From positions 46,627,275 to 46,691,274 of the forward strand of contig CM035234.1 in the NCBI GenBank assembly GCA_020226215.1: a stretch of DNA of 64,000 nucleotides. The letters run 5' to 3'. The stretch comes from Sindora glabra. Taxonomy: Eukaryota; Streptophyta; Magnoliopsida; Fabales; Fabaceae. The notes beneath the pieces were generated by a model that did not search any database, was not told the origin of the DNA, and saw only the letters and a list, made by a program, of their open reading frames with translations. Position numbers and translations under genes: made by a program. Of the stretch, positions 1 through 12,500 are shown piece by piece. Within the stretch, counting starts at the first letter, position 1, and each line of letters begins with the position of its first letter.

Positions 1-2994
1 GGTTCAGTGTGCCATCAGATCTGTATTTGACAGTGTATATCCATCTGCACCCCACCAGTTTCTTTTCACTAGGTCTTTCAACTATTTCCCAAGTTTCATT
101 CTTTTCTAATGCCTTCATTTCTTCATTCATAGCTTGAATCCAATTTTGATCTTTTATGGCTTCTTCAATAGTTGTAGGAATTCTTATAGAATCAATGGCT
201 GCAATAAAGCTTTGGTGCTGCACAGAAAGATGCTTAGAAGAGACAAATTGAGAGATAGGATGTTTAGCACAGGACCTTTTTCCTTTTCTTAATGCAATAG
301 GTAAGTCATCTAAGTTAGGATCACAGTTGCTCAAGGGAATATTTGAAATATCAAGTTCAGAATCATACAGATCACTGTTTTGAGTGCTTACCACTGGTTC
401 AGACGCTTGGAGTTGTTGCAGGTTCAGTTCAGGTTGTTTCCTCCTTTAATATACGAATTTTGATGGACCAGCTTTGATAGTTTCAGGTGGAGGATCAGCA
501 GAAGGTGTTAATTCTGGAACCTTTAAAGGTTTATCTGAATAGGGTAGTGAAATACCATAATTTGGTGAGAAAATATCCACCTCTGAATGATTGTTCTCCT
601 TTTGTGGCTGTGAAGAGATAAAGAATGACTGGTTTTCTTGAAAGGTGATGTCCATAAAGACAAAAAAACTTCAACTTGAAGGATGATAGCATTTATACCC
701 CTTTTTATCAGGAGCATATCCAATGAAAATACATTTAATAGCACGGGGATCAAATTTACTACGATGTTGGCGATAAATATGAACAAAAGCAACACAGCCA
801 AAGACCCGAAATTCCAGATTTCTCATGATAGGAACAGAAGGATACAGAGAAGACATAACATGGACAAGACTAACACCCTAAGAACCCGAGAAGGCAACCG
901 GTTTACTAGATAGGTGGCAGTTAGAACAGCTGCCCCCCAATATGAATTAGGAACTACTATTTGGAATAATAATGCCCTGGTAATTTCAAGTAAGTGTCTA
1001 TTTTTTCTTTCTACCACCCCATTCTATTGAGGTGTGTCTACACATGTAAGTTCATGAACAATACATTTTTCTTTATGGAAACTAGATAGATTTTGGTTCA
1101 CATATTCTTTACCATTGTCAGACTTCAAGTGCTTAATAAATTTCCCAAATTGAGTTTGAATCATATGATAAAATTGAATAAACAATTGACACACTTCAAA
1201 TTTATTTTTTATAAGAAATAACCAAGTAACCCGGGTGCAATCATCAATAAATGAGACAAACCACATTGCCCCAGAAACATTAGGTACAATAGCAGGGTCC
1301 CAAACATCAGTATGAATAAGGCAAAAAGGTTCAAAATTTTTATTAGAACTTGTAGGAAAACTAACACGATGATGTTTTGCAAGTTGACAAATATCACAAC
1401 TAAAAGGCTTAACAGATTCTTTCGAAAATAAAGAAGAAAGCATAGACTTAAATAAAGCAAATGGAGGATGTCCAAGTCTTTTGTGTTGAATCCAGATTTC
1501 AAATTCAGAACAGGAATGGTAACCAGAATGTAACACCTTCTCATCAGATTTACTTGAAGTCTTCATATTGATAAAATGGTACAACCCTCCCTGTTCCTTA
1601 GCAACTCCAATCGTCCTCCCCGTAGCCAAATCTTGAAAAACACAATGGCAATGAAAAAAGGTTAAGATACAATTTAGGTCCTTTTTATAAGTAGAGATGA
1701 GATTAGTAGATAGTTTTGGAATATAGAGTACATCTTTCAAATTTAAGGAGGGACTGAGTTTAATATTACCACAACCTACAACTGATGTACTGGAGCCATC
1801 AGCCACAGTTATATAATGATTTCTAGGAAAAGGTTGATAGGATGTGAAACAGGAGAGGTCAAAGGTCATGTGATCTGTTGCACCAAAGTCAAGGATCCAA
1901 GAATCCTTAGAGGCAGTCATAACATTATGAGATGATAAAGAACATAGATTCTTATCATTCATAGCCAAAGAGTAAGAACCAGAGGGCTTAATGAGAGAAT
2001 TCATGAAAATTCTTAAGCGTTTCAATTCTTCTTTGTTGAGAGATGGAATTTCTTCCTCAACTTGAAGACTATTCGCCATAGACTCAGGTTCTTTAGTAGT
2101 CAAATGTACTTGGCCTTGATTAATATTCCTAAATTCACCAGTACAGTTCAAAACTTGATCCTTTCCATTAAGTTTAAAGCAATTTTCCCTGGTATGACCA
2201 TTTTTCTTGCAATAAGTGCACCATCTGCCAGGTTTCAAAGAGGAAGACTGAAGACCTGGTTTGACAGTCCTACCGATAGCTAGAGCTGATCCCTCAGTGG
2301 GTTTGTCATCCAGCATGACAGTTCTACGGCTCTCTTCACCACGAACTGTGTGGAAAACTTCAAAGAGTGAGGAAAGTTTTTCTTTTCCCAATATCTGAAC
2401 CCGAATTGGATCAAATTTAGGATTTAGTCTAGAGAGGAACTCAAAAATCATATCCCTCTCAATAAATTGAGCTAATTTGGTTGTGTCCTTACTACATTCC
2501 ATTCTCAGATTTTGATATTGATCCAATTCTATCCAAAAACCATTTAAGATCCCATAATAATCAGTTACCGAAAGTGCACCCTGCTGAACGCTAAAAATTT
2601 TGATCTTCAGCTCAAAACAAGCTGATAGATCCTGCTTCATGGAATAAGTTTGTCATAGATTCTCCCAGATCTCTCAAGCAGTAGGGAGGAACATACAATT
2701 CCTGCTAATTTCAGGAGTCATAGAATTTCACAATCAGATCATAATAAGGGAGTCCTCATCATCCCACATCTCAAATTGAGGATCTTCTTTCCTCGGTACA
2801 GTTCCCTCAATGTGATTTAATTTTCGACGCCCTTTGAGAGTAGTTCGGATGACTTGAGCCCATTGTAAGTAATTTTTTCCATTATGGCGGTATGTTGCAT
2901 GTAGGACAGGTAGATCATTAGGATTTAGGGTTGTTGAGCCTGGGTTTATGGTTTGATAGGTGCCAGAAATTTCGGTCTCTTTTGGGCCGGACAT
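1..2994 (-). pseudogene. Copia gag-pol polyprotein of element 1 (broken, partial)
   Basis: The start ATG is at 2994-2992. The gag N-terminus is followed by stops near 2735, 2690 and 2655. A 538-codon open stretch (2640-1024) then contains gag UBN2-like sequence, a CX2CX4HX4C zinc knuckle (CTYCKKNGHTRENC, about 2220-2179), the protease motif region, the integrase HHCC region (HKRLGHP...CDICQLAKH) and catalytic core (HTDVW; SDNGKEY). A TAG near 1028 replaces the second Q of PQQNG. Integrase then continues (ERKNRHLLEITRALLFQ), and the RT start (GCRWIYT) lies in the first 100 bases. The protease triad reads DFG instead of D-S/T-G (F codon at 1885-1887). Two of the gag stops are TGA where arginine CGA would fit, typical of methylated-C decay. 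Not a functional gene. Confidence 0.88.
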
Positions 2995-3170
2995 GGGGAA
3001 GATTTTGATGGCTAGGGTGTGTTAACAAGGTTTAGGTTTCTAAAAAAAACGAGATAATCTGCAGGCCTTCAATTGTAGACATAGAAAGATTTGCCACAAT
3101 GAAGGTGGCTATTCTGCGATGAAGGCAGACAAGGTTTTTGAGTGTGGAAGTAGAGTCTCCTAGGTCAGGA

Positions 3171-3182
3171 GCTCTGATACCA
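3171..3182 (-). other. Primer binding site (initiator tRNA-Met type)
   Basis: The minus strand reads TGGTATCAGAGC, the usual plant Copia primer site, three bases inside the 5' LTR end. Confidence 0.85.
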
Positions 3183-3185
3183 AGT

Positions 3186-3463
3186 TGAAAAGGTAAAAAC
3201 TTATCTTATTTCAGATAATCGATAGTTACAATAGATAAAGGCCCATAAATATCTCCCTAGAAGAAAACCCAAATCTGGCCTTAATTACCTATGCTAATCT
3301 AGATCAGATTTATAGGTATAAATCTAATTGATTATCTATCCTAATAAGGAAAGAAGATATTGTACAAAACAGAATACAATTACAAAGAATCAATCTAAGA
3401 TAACAGGGAATCAATCAAAGATAATAAGGAATCAATAAATAAATCAAGGAATAAATCTCAACA
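3186..3463 (-). repeat. 5' LTR of Copia element 1
   Basis: About 278 bp on the minus strand, from TGTTGAGATT to TTTCA. It shares blocks with the LTR at 8764-9060, including the GTACAATATCTTCT region, TTATTAGGATAGATAATC and the final TTTCAAC. The adjoining 5 bases on the host side (3464-3468, CGATA) would be one target-site copy; the other is outside the window. Confidence 0.85.
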
Positions 3464-3465
3464 CG

Positions 3466-4315
3466 ATACTTTCTTGGAATTGAAGTAGCCCAATCAAGAA
3501 CAAGTATTGCTATAGCTCAGAGGAAGTATGCTCTCAATATTTTGGAAGAGACAGGAATGCTAAATTGCAAACCAATTGATAATCCTATGGATCCCAACAT
3601 CAAACTTATGCCACATTAGGGAGAGCCCTATTCAGATCCAGGAAAATATCAGAGATTAGTAGGGAAGTTAAATTATCTTACTGTGACCAGACCTGACATT
3701 TCATTTGCTGTAAGTGTTGTGAGCCAATTTCTTAATTCCCCTTGTGATAGTCATTGGGATGCAGTGGTTCGAATCTTGAGGTACATTAAAGTTTCTCTTG
3801 GAAGAGGTTTGATCTATGAGAATAAAGATCACTCTGATATTGTTGCATACACAGATGCAGACTGAGCTAGCAGTCCAAATTATAGACGATCAACTTCAGG
3901 TTATTGTATCCTCATTGGAGGAAATCTCATTATATGGAAGAACAAGAACCAGAATGTTGTTGCTAGACGAAGTGCAGAAGCAGAATATCGAGGTATGGCC
4001 CTCACTACATGCGAGCTCATATGGTTAAACAACTTCTTTCTGAGTTAAGATTCTGTGAAGTAGGACCTATGAATCTTATTTGTGATAATCAGGCAACTTT
4101 ACATATCGCCTTTAATCCAGTTTTTCATGAACAAACCAAACATATAAAGATTGATTGTCATTTCATCCGAGAAAAGGCCCTTTCTGGAGAAGTTGTTACA
4201 TCATTTGTAAATTCTAATGATCAGTTAGCAAACATGCTTACAAAGTCACTATGAGGTCCAAGAATATCATATATTTGTGACAAGCTTGAAACACATAACA
4301 TATATGCTCCAGCTT
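3466..4315 (+). pseudogene. RT C-terminus and RNase H of Copia element 2
   Basis: Conserved Copia motifs are YFLGIEVA, QRKYALNILEETGML, KLNYLTVTRPDISFAVSVVSQF, the RNase H start (AYTDAD), CDNQATLHIAFNP, HEQTKHIKIDCHF and DQLANMLTKSL. In-frame stops follow KLMPH and YTDAD, and another replaces the residue after TKSL. A frame change occurs near 3990-4010. The sequence is a decayed pol end. Confidence 0.88.
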
Positions 4316-4323
4316 GAAGGGGA

Positions 4324-4529
4324 TGTTGAGATTATCCTATTTTTATATTTTCCTTATTTAGTTCTTTCCATATATATCCTGATATGATTAGCTATACATA
4401 TCTTAGATTAGGATATTTTCATTATTGTTTATTCCTAATCCCTAAAATCAAGGGATTTAATTTGTATAATTATGAATATAAATAAATATGCTGAGAATCA
4501 GTTTTCTCTCAAGAAATTCATCAAAATCA
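4324..4529 (+). repeat. 3' LTR of Copia element 2
   Basis: Starts TGTTGAGATTATCC immediately after the purine-rich GAAGGGGA tract. The right end is near 4523-4529, where sequence homologous to the gag of element 1 resumes (TTLKGRHKLNHIEG). Its body is unlike the LTRs of elements 1 and 3, so it is another family. The exact end is uncertain by a few bases. Confidence 0.75.
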
Positions 4530-4534
4530 AGTTC

Positions 4535-7500
4535 ATCCAAACTACTCTCAAAGGTCGTCACAAATTGAACCATATTGAGGGAATTGCACCTAAGAAGGAA
4601 GATCCACAGTTTGAGATATGGGATGATGAGGACTCCCTTATTATGACATTACTTTAGAATTCTATGACTCTTGAAATTAGCAGAAATTGTATGTTCCTCC
4701 CTACTACTCGGGAAATCTGGGAGAATCTACGCCAAACCTATTCCATGAAGCAATATTTGTCAGCTTGTTTTGAGCTAAAGACTAAAATTTTTAGCATTAA
4801 AGAAGGTGCACTTTCAATAATAGACTACTATGAGAACTTAAATGGCGTTTGGATTGAATTGGATCAATGTCAAAATCTGATAATGGAATGTAGTAATGAC
4901 ACCACCAAATTGGAACAATTTATTGAGAGGGATAGGATCTTTGGATTTCTCTCTAGACTGAACCTTAAATATGACCCTATCCGAGTTCAAATATTGGGGA
5001 AAAAAAAAATTCCCTCACTCTCTGAAGTCTTCCACACAATTCGTGGTGAAGAGAGTCGCAAAATTGTCATGCTGGATGACAAACCTACTAAGGGATCAGC
5101 ACTAGTTACTGGTAAGACTATCTAACGAGGTCCTCAATCTTCCTCTTCCAAATTTGGACAATGGTGCACTTATTGCAAGAAGACTGGTCACACCAAGGAA
5201 AACTGCTTCAAACTTCATGAAAATGATCAAGTTCTGAACCATATTGATGGATTTAAAAACATTAATCAAAGTCAAGCACATCTGACTACTAAAGAACCAG
5301 AGACTATAGCAGATGACCCTCAAGTTAAGGAAGAAATTCCATCCCTCAATAAAAAGGAATTGGAACGCTTATGAACTCTCATGAATTCCCTCAGCAAGTC
5401 CTCTGATTCTTGCTCTTTGGCTATAAATGGTAAGAATCTATGTTCCTTATCATCTCATGCTTTTATGACTGCCTCTAAAAATTCCTAGATACTTGACTCT
5501 GGTGCAACAGATCATATGACCACTCATCTCCTTTATTTCACATCTTATCAATGCTTTTCTAATAATCATTATATAATTGTGGCTGATGGCTCCTATACAT
5601 CAGTTGCAAGTCGTGGTAATATTAAACTTAGTCCATCCTTGAACTTGCAAGATGTACTCCATGTTCCCAAGCTCTCTACTAATCTTGTCTCTATTCACAA
5701 GCTCACCAAGGACCTAAATTGTGTTATAAACTTTTTTCATTCCCACTATATATTTCAAGATCTAGCTAGGGAGGACGACTGGAGTTGCTAAAGAATAGGG
5801 AGGGTTATACCATTTTATCAATATGGAAACTTCAAGTGGACCTGGTCAAAAAGTGTTACATTTTGATTAGCATTCCTATTCTAAAACACCTGCTACTCAA
5901 ATTTGGCTTCAACACAAACGACTTGGACATCCTCCATTTGCCTTACTTAAGTCTATGCTCCCTTCTTTATTTTTGAAAAAGTCTGTTGAGTCCTTTAATT
6001 GTGATGTTTGTTAACTTGCAAAACATCGTGTCATTTTTCCTTCAGGTTCTAATAAAAATTCTAAAGCTTTTTACCTTATTCATACTGATGTTTAGAACCC
6101 TGCTATTGTTTCTAATGTTTCTAGAGTTAAGTTGTTTGTTTCATTTATCAATGATTGCACCCAAGTTATATGATTATTTCTTATGAAAAACAAATCTGAA
6201 GTGTATCAATTGTTTGTTCAATTTTATCATATGATTCAAACTCAATTTGGGAAATCCATTAAGCACTTGAGGTCTGATAATAGTAGAGTATGTGAACCAA
6301 AATCTATCTAGTTTTCTTAAAGAGAAAGGTATTGTTCATGAACTTACATGTGTGGAAACAACCCAACAAAATGGCGTGACTGAAAGAAAAAATAGACACT
6401 TACTTAAAATTACCAAGGCATTATTATTCCAAATGGTAGTTCCTAACTCATTGGGGGGAAGCTGTTTTAACTGCCACCTATCTTATAAATCAGTTGCCTT
6501 CTCAGATTCTTGGTGGTGTTAGTCCTATCCATGTTATGTCATCTCTCTATCCTTCTGTTCTTATAATGAAAAATCTGGAACCTCGTGTCTTTGGTTGTGT
6601 TGCTTTAGTTCATGTACATCACTAACATCATAGTAAACTTGATCCTTATGCTATCAAATTTTTTCTTGGATATACTCCTGATAAAAAAAGATATAAGTGT
6701 TACCATCCTTCAAGTCGAAGTTTCTTGGTCTCCATAGATGTCACTTTTCAGGAAAACTAGCCATTCTTTACTCCTTCACAGTTGCAAAAGGAAAACAATA
6801 CTTCAAAAGTGGATATTTACTCACCAACCTATGGCATTCCATTATCCCATTCAAATACACCTTTTGCTCCAGAATTAACAATTTCTACTAGTCCTCCACT
6901 TGAAGCTATCAAAGCTGGTCCACCAAAATTAGTATATCAAAGGAGGAGACAACCTGAACTATACTTTCAACAGCTCCAAGCGTTTGAACCAATTGTAAGT
7001 ACTCAAGACACTAGTCCATGTGATTCTGAACTTGATATTTCAAACATTCCCTTGAGCATTTTTTATCCTAACTCAGATGATTTATCCATTGCATTGAGAA
7101 AAGGAAAAAGGTCATGTGCTAAATATCCTATCTCTCAATTTGTCTCTTCTAAACATCTTTCTTTATAGCACCAAAACTTTATTGTAGCCATTGATTCTAT
7201 AAGAACTCCTACCACAATTGAGGAAGCTATAAAGGATAAAAACTGAAGTCCAGTTATGAATGAAGAAATGAGGGCATTAGAAAAGAATGGAACATGGGAA
7301 TTAGTTGAAAGACCCAATAAAAAAGAGATTGGTAGGGTGCAGATGGATATACACTATTAAATATGTTAAATATAGGTCTGATGGCACATTGGATCGATAT
7401 AAAGTAAGGTTAGTTGCAAAAGGGTACACACAAACCTATGGAATAGACTATGAGGAGACATTTGCTCCAGTGGCTAAGATGAACACAGTAAGGATTCTAC

Positions 7501-8755
7501 TCTCTCTTGCTGCTCATTTCCAATGGGAACTTAATCAATTTGATGTAAAAAATGCTTTGCTTCACGGAGATTTGGAGGAGGAAGTTCATATGGAAATACC
7601 CCCCGAATATGATTCCTTTGGTGAAAATAATAAGGTATGCAAGCTAAAAGAAGTTTTATATGGACTCAAACAATCTCCTCGCGCCTGGTTTGGGAGATTC
7701 ACCAAGACAATGATAACCCTTGAGTACAAACAAAGTCAAGGTGACCATACACTCTTCATTAAGCATTCCCTAGAAGGTAAACTCACAATTCTGCTTGTGC
7801 ATGTCGATGATATTATTATTTCAAGGGATGATATAGATAAAAAATTACTTTTAAAGAAGAAGTTGGCTGCTGAGTTTGAAATAAAAGATCTGGGGAGATT
7901 GAAATATTTCCTTGGAATTGAAGTTGCCTGCTCTAAACAAGGAATATTTATTTCCCAACGGAAATATATCCTGGGTCTTCTTAAGGAAACAGGAAAACTT
8001 GGATGTAAAGCTACTAGTGTACCCATTAAACAAAATCACAGAATCGGTAATGATAAAGAAAGCCCAAAAATTGATAGAACTTAATATCAAAGACTGGTTG
8101 GGAAATTAATATATTTGGCACATACAAGATCAAATTTAGCATATGCTATTAGCATCATTAGTCAGTTTATGCATGATTCAACAAGGAGACATTTACAGGC
8201 TATAGATCGGGTTATGCAATATCTAAAAGTTACACTGGTAAGAGAACTATTATTTAAGAGGAATGAAAGTTTATCCATAGAACTCTTCACTAACGCTAAT
8301 TATGCAAGTTCAATAACTGACAGAAGGTCTACTTTAGGTTACTATATGTTTCTTGGAGGAAATTTAGTCACATGGAGAAGCAAGAAGTAGAATGTAGTTG
8401 CCTAGTCAAGTATAGAGGTAGAATTTAGAGCTATAGCACAAGGAATATGTGAGTTATTGTGGATGAAAATCATTCTAGATGACTTAAAAATAAAATATAA
8501 AACTCCTACGAAGTTGTTCTGTGATAACAAGTCAACTACTAGCACTGCACATAATCCAGTTCAGCATGACCAGACTAAGCATATAGAGATTGATCGTCAT
8601 TTTATCAAAGAAAAACTGAACAGTGGGTTAATCATCACAGCATATGTTCCTTCAGGACATCAATTAGCTGATATACTCACTAAAGGTCTTCCCACAGAAC
8701 GGTTCCAAGAGCTTACTAGCAAGCTGGGAATGATAGATATCCATTCACCAGCTTG
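4535..8755 (+). pseudogene. Copia gag-pol polyprotein of element 3 (multiple stops and frameshifts)
   Basis: Ordered domains are: gag (LSACFELKTKIF at about 4755); zinc knuckle CTYCKKTGHTKENC at about 5165; protease DSGATDHMT at about 5493; integrase pieces around 5900-6500 (VTERKNRHLLKITKALLFQ); RT at 7305-8084 (RLVAKGYTQTYGIDYEETFAPVAK, DVKNALLHGDLEEEV, LYGLKQSPRAW); and RNase H at 8115-8755 (CDNKSTTSTAHNP, DQTKHIEIDRHF, GHQLADILTKGLP). The RT active-site box reads HVDD rather than YVDD (7800-7811). Stops lie near 4656, 5124, 5371, 5488, 6094 and 8388, with several frame changes, so it cannot be translated whole. Confidence 0.9.
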
Positions 8756-8763
8756 AGGGAGGG

Positions 8764-9060
8764 TGTTGAGATTGTAAAATTCTACTTTGATTGATTATGC
8801 TGTTATTCTTATTCTGTTATCTTTGATTGATTCTGCTTTGATTGTATTTCTTTTTTGTACAATATCTTCTCTCTTTATTAGGATAGATAATCAGATCAGA
8901 TTTATAGGAATAAATCTGACCTATATTAGGATAGACAATTAGGGGAGATTTGTTCCTATAATTCAGCCCTATTTTAGGAAGATAATTATGGGCATTTATC
9001 TATAAAATGTAACAATCCTTCATGAATACATACAGTTTTTTCAGATCTGTTTTACTTTCA
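8764..9060 (+). repeat. 3' LTR of Copia element 3
   Basis: Begins TGTTGAGATTG directly after the polypurine tract GAGGGAGGG and ends about TTACTTTCA. It has the same block structure as the LTR at 3186-3463. Confidence 0.85.
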
Positions 9061-9387
9061 ACTCTGCACACATTGGGCTTACCTATGCTGATTTTTGAGT
9101 CATGTTCCAGGTATTGAAGCAAAGTTGGTGTTTCCTGTTTGTAATTTTAATTATTTTGTTTCTTTGATTTTACAAGAGCTCTTAGATGTCAACTTGTTGT
9201 TTGCGTCGGTGGCTTTGTATAAAATTTCAATATTCTATCAAGAAAAGTAGAAACTCAAAATTAGGACTACACTAACCAGAGTCCTACATCACACTACACT
9301 TCAGAACCTCATGACACATTGACAGGCACTAGGAGATTGCAAATTCAATCAGTCAAATCCACAAAAATAAATTACAGGAATCCCTAC

Positions 9388-9558
9388 CATATGCTGGGGG
9401 ATTGGCAATGATTGCATCAGCTTTGAATGAAACGCCAGAATCAATATCAGGTTCTTTACAAGCCGGAAACAGAGAATTAATAATTTCTTTGATTTGATTT
9501 CGTTGAATAGGTATTTCAGAAGGTCCTGATGGTAGGAACCCCTTGTTTTTAACCATAT
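9388..9558 (-). CDS. UGT80A2-like: Sterol glucosyltransferase exon 5 (last exon in window)
   Basis: Acceptor TTTGCAG|AT at 9558, donor TATG|GTAGGG at 9388, phase 1. Encodes MVKNKGFLPSGPSEIPIQRN and SFKADAIIANPPAYG. The next exon must begin in phase 1; none is found to the left, where the intron is occupied by Copia elements. Confidence 0.93.
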
Positions 9559-12500
9559 CTGCAAAGTTAAAAATGTAAAAAGGAATAAAACAAATATAGA
9601 ACTGCTATAAAGGAGACAATTATCGGACAGAAACAACTGGGAGGAACAAACATTTGAGCCAAATTTATCAAGTGTTTAATACCATTTGATTTCCACAACT
9701 GAATTACTTAAAAATGGAAAAAATTGCTCAACAGAATAGGATGAACTTATAATTGAAGATAACAAGAGAACAAACATAATACCCCCGCGCGTGATTTTGC
9801 AAAAACTGTCCAGCAATTGCTATTTATTATTATTACTATTTTTTTACAAATTTTTAGGGATTCACACACATACCCACACACACTGATGAGACAGAGAATG
9901 GGAAAGAGGGAACAGACAACCTAATGGAGGACAGCATTTCACTGGCTACTCCCTATATGTCATCTTCCTAGAAATGTCTTGCAACTGTTCATAAAAGGAT
10001 CCTTAAACTTTAAATTTCTTCAAACTGTCAAGCCAAAAATATAAAATAGAAGATGGGACAAAAGGAAAATTTACGAAGGAAAAAGTATACATGATTGACA
10101 AACATTCAGTTGTGCTTAAAAGAGGGATGCTAGAGCTCCTGACTAGAAGAAATGAATTTAGGTACCAAATCAATTACAATCACATCAAAATCTAAAGATC
10201 AGCCATTTTCTTGCAGGATATATAGCATCTCTTGTCTACAAAATCTAAAGGATTTTGAAATAAATTGTCCTATAATTCTTAGAAAATAAGAGATTCAGAG
10301 CCTTGGCACCCACACATGCGTAACCCACAATAACACCATCAATTAAAGCCCATTAATATCCTAAATATAATGAAATCCTTTGCCATTTGAACAAAATTTT
10401 TGAATAGTTACAAACATTTACTTTTACAAACGTGATAACACAGACACAAATACATGTGCATGGGGGCGTGGACACCCAAACACTTGAAATGAAAGTTGCA
10501 GTGAGTATGCAATTCTGTCAAATATGCACATAAACCAACTTGAGAGAACACACAAGATTTGCTCAGCCCCAAATACACCACAGTAGCACCATTTCAAGTG
10601 GTATAGAAACTGTATCATAAAGAAAACACCTTCAAACCAAATTCAATCACATATAGAAACACATACACATTTAAGAGGGGTGCCAGAACAGAGGAAAATC
10701 TTGTATATGATTACTCAGAGAATGAGATAAAAATGTTCCAGGTGGGTGCAGAGTACATACAACCAGCTAGGACTTTTGGATCACCGCCTAAAGGATAGAA
10801 TTCCAAACCAGCTGTCAAGACAAATTCCTTAAAATTTGAATGAGTTGCTAATCTAACACGATGGCCATAGTCCTGCAGAAGTGAATATAAATTCCTCAGT
10901 TTCGTAAATAATATTGGGCTTGCTTGGTATGGCAATGGAAAACTGATTATAACTGATTATTGATGTATTGAGGGTATTAATTTATTTTATGTTTGGAAAA
11001 GCTTTTCATAATAACTGATCTTTTTTAGAGGGAACTGATGTTGGAACAGAGAATAACTGATTATGAAAAATAAGCTACGTGCATAAAGTAGCTTGTTATT
11101 CAATTACGATTTTGTGACAATATTGATTTTCAAATACTTCACCAAAAAGAAAGATAAAACCTATTGTGATCCCACTATTTGTGACATTATTATTGGTATT
11201 GGTATAATTTATACCAAACAAGCCCATCTACAATGGCAAAATATCATTGCCAAGAACTATAATTTCAACTCACTAATTTTTCCTCCCAGGAACGCTTTCT
11301 GTCTTCTCATCTTTAGTCAACTAGTCTTCAAATAATAGAGTATTTGCAAGGGGATTTGGCACTTTCAATTAGATTGCTATCTAAGAACTCTCGAGTATGG
11401 ACTTTTACCTTGTCTTTTTAACCTAATTATGGTCTTTCCTCTTTAGGCAATGGAATTTTTACAGGGCTGTCCCAGACTGATATGAAGAAAAGGCGGGAGG
11501 ACCATATTGAACTGATGTATTCTCTTTCTGTTCATTTGTGTAATGAGTTTTTTCAATAAAAGAAAGCATAAGCATGCAAACATGAAGGGCAGGGGGAAAC
11601 TGGCACATAAAGAAATGTCACTACACCTGTAAGCGTTTTCCTATTGCAATAAACGGTTGCACATCCCCACGTGTACCAACAATAAGCATCACTATCTGTA
11701 GAGGTGGTATGTATTGAAGGTCTGCATCATCAAGTGGATCATCATCAACAACATTATGGACATGTCTAGATCGAACACCGAGAGATTCAGCTTCTACATC
11801 TCCTGGAACTTCAAACTCTACAGTTCCATCATCTTTTACAGTAGCAATTCTGTTCAACAATTTAATCTGCACAGTTGAAAAGTTTGACTGAGTTTTCAGG
11901 TGCTTAGACTCAGAAATAAAAATGATGATGATAAGAAGAATGAAACAAGCAGGAAGAAGAAGGAGGAGAATATAAAACATGTTCACATATAAAACGAGGA
12001 ACTATTTTAACAGTTTCTTTATACAATTTAGAGAGTAGTGATAGAACAAGAGTACAAAACAAGAGACGCAATGAAGGCCATATATCAGATATACTGCTAA
12101 ATAACAATTATTTTAATGTGTCAAAAGTAAAGGCTTCCAGCTTCAATTTTTGCGCACTTTCTCCATTGTGATGAACAATTAAGACATAGATGGTTGCTCA
12201 AGACCAAAGCCAAGTCACAAGTCAGTACACTTTAAAGGAGCCTTCTAAGAGAGGAAAGACAGAGGAAAGCAAAGCATCTACTTTATTCCTGTTAGGGATG
12301 ACAAGGCAAAGGAAAGATATGGGTAAAAATAGTTTCATTTAAAGTTGCCATTATTAGGTTTATTTACTTTTTAGTTATTGTTATTTCAAGTTCCAGTGGG
12401 AAAAAAGTATATAAAAAAAAAAAGAAAGGAGAAAAAAGAAAAAAATGTTAATTTGTTATTCTTTAGGTTTATTTTATTTACTATCAGTTAAGTTTTTTTT

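Larger units (their letters stand above)
1..3463 (-). mobile_element. Copia LTR retrotransposon 1, 5' part (runs off left edge)
   Basis: Read leftward: 5' LTR (3463-3186), tRNA-Met type primer site, gag start at 2994, zinc knuckle, protease, integrase, and the beginning of reverse transcriptase at the window edge. It is the least decayed retroelement here: a 538-codon stretch from gag into integrase is open. Its LTR begins TGTTGAGATT and abuts the interior of the RT gene of element 2 at 3464, so it inserted into that element. The 3' LTR and the second target-site copy lie left of base 1. LTR and protein similarity show that element 3 (4530-9060) is the same family. Confidence 0.9.
3464..4529 (+). 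mobile_element. Copia retrotransposon 2, 3' fragment
   Basis: Begins abruptly inside reverse transcriptase (YFLGIEVA) where element 1 inserted, then runs through RNase H, a polypurine tract and a 3' LTR. Downstream it abuts the middle of the gag gene of element 3, so element 2 itself probably sits inside element 3. Its 5' half should be left of the window, beyond element 1. Confidence 0.82.
4530..9060 (+). mobile_element. Copia retrotransposon 3 (5'-truncated in window, 3' LTR present)
   Basis: Nearly the full internal region of the same family as element 1: gag from about 4535, zinc knuckle near 5163, protease near 5493, integrase, RT, RNase H, polypurine tract and 3' LTR. The first gag codons and 5' LTR are missing here because element 2 interrupts the gag. 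Coding decay is heavier than in element 1, as expected for the oldest member of the nest. Intron sequence of the sterol glucosyltransferase gene resumes at 9061. Confidence 0.88.
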
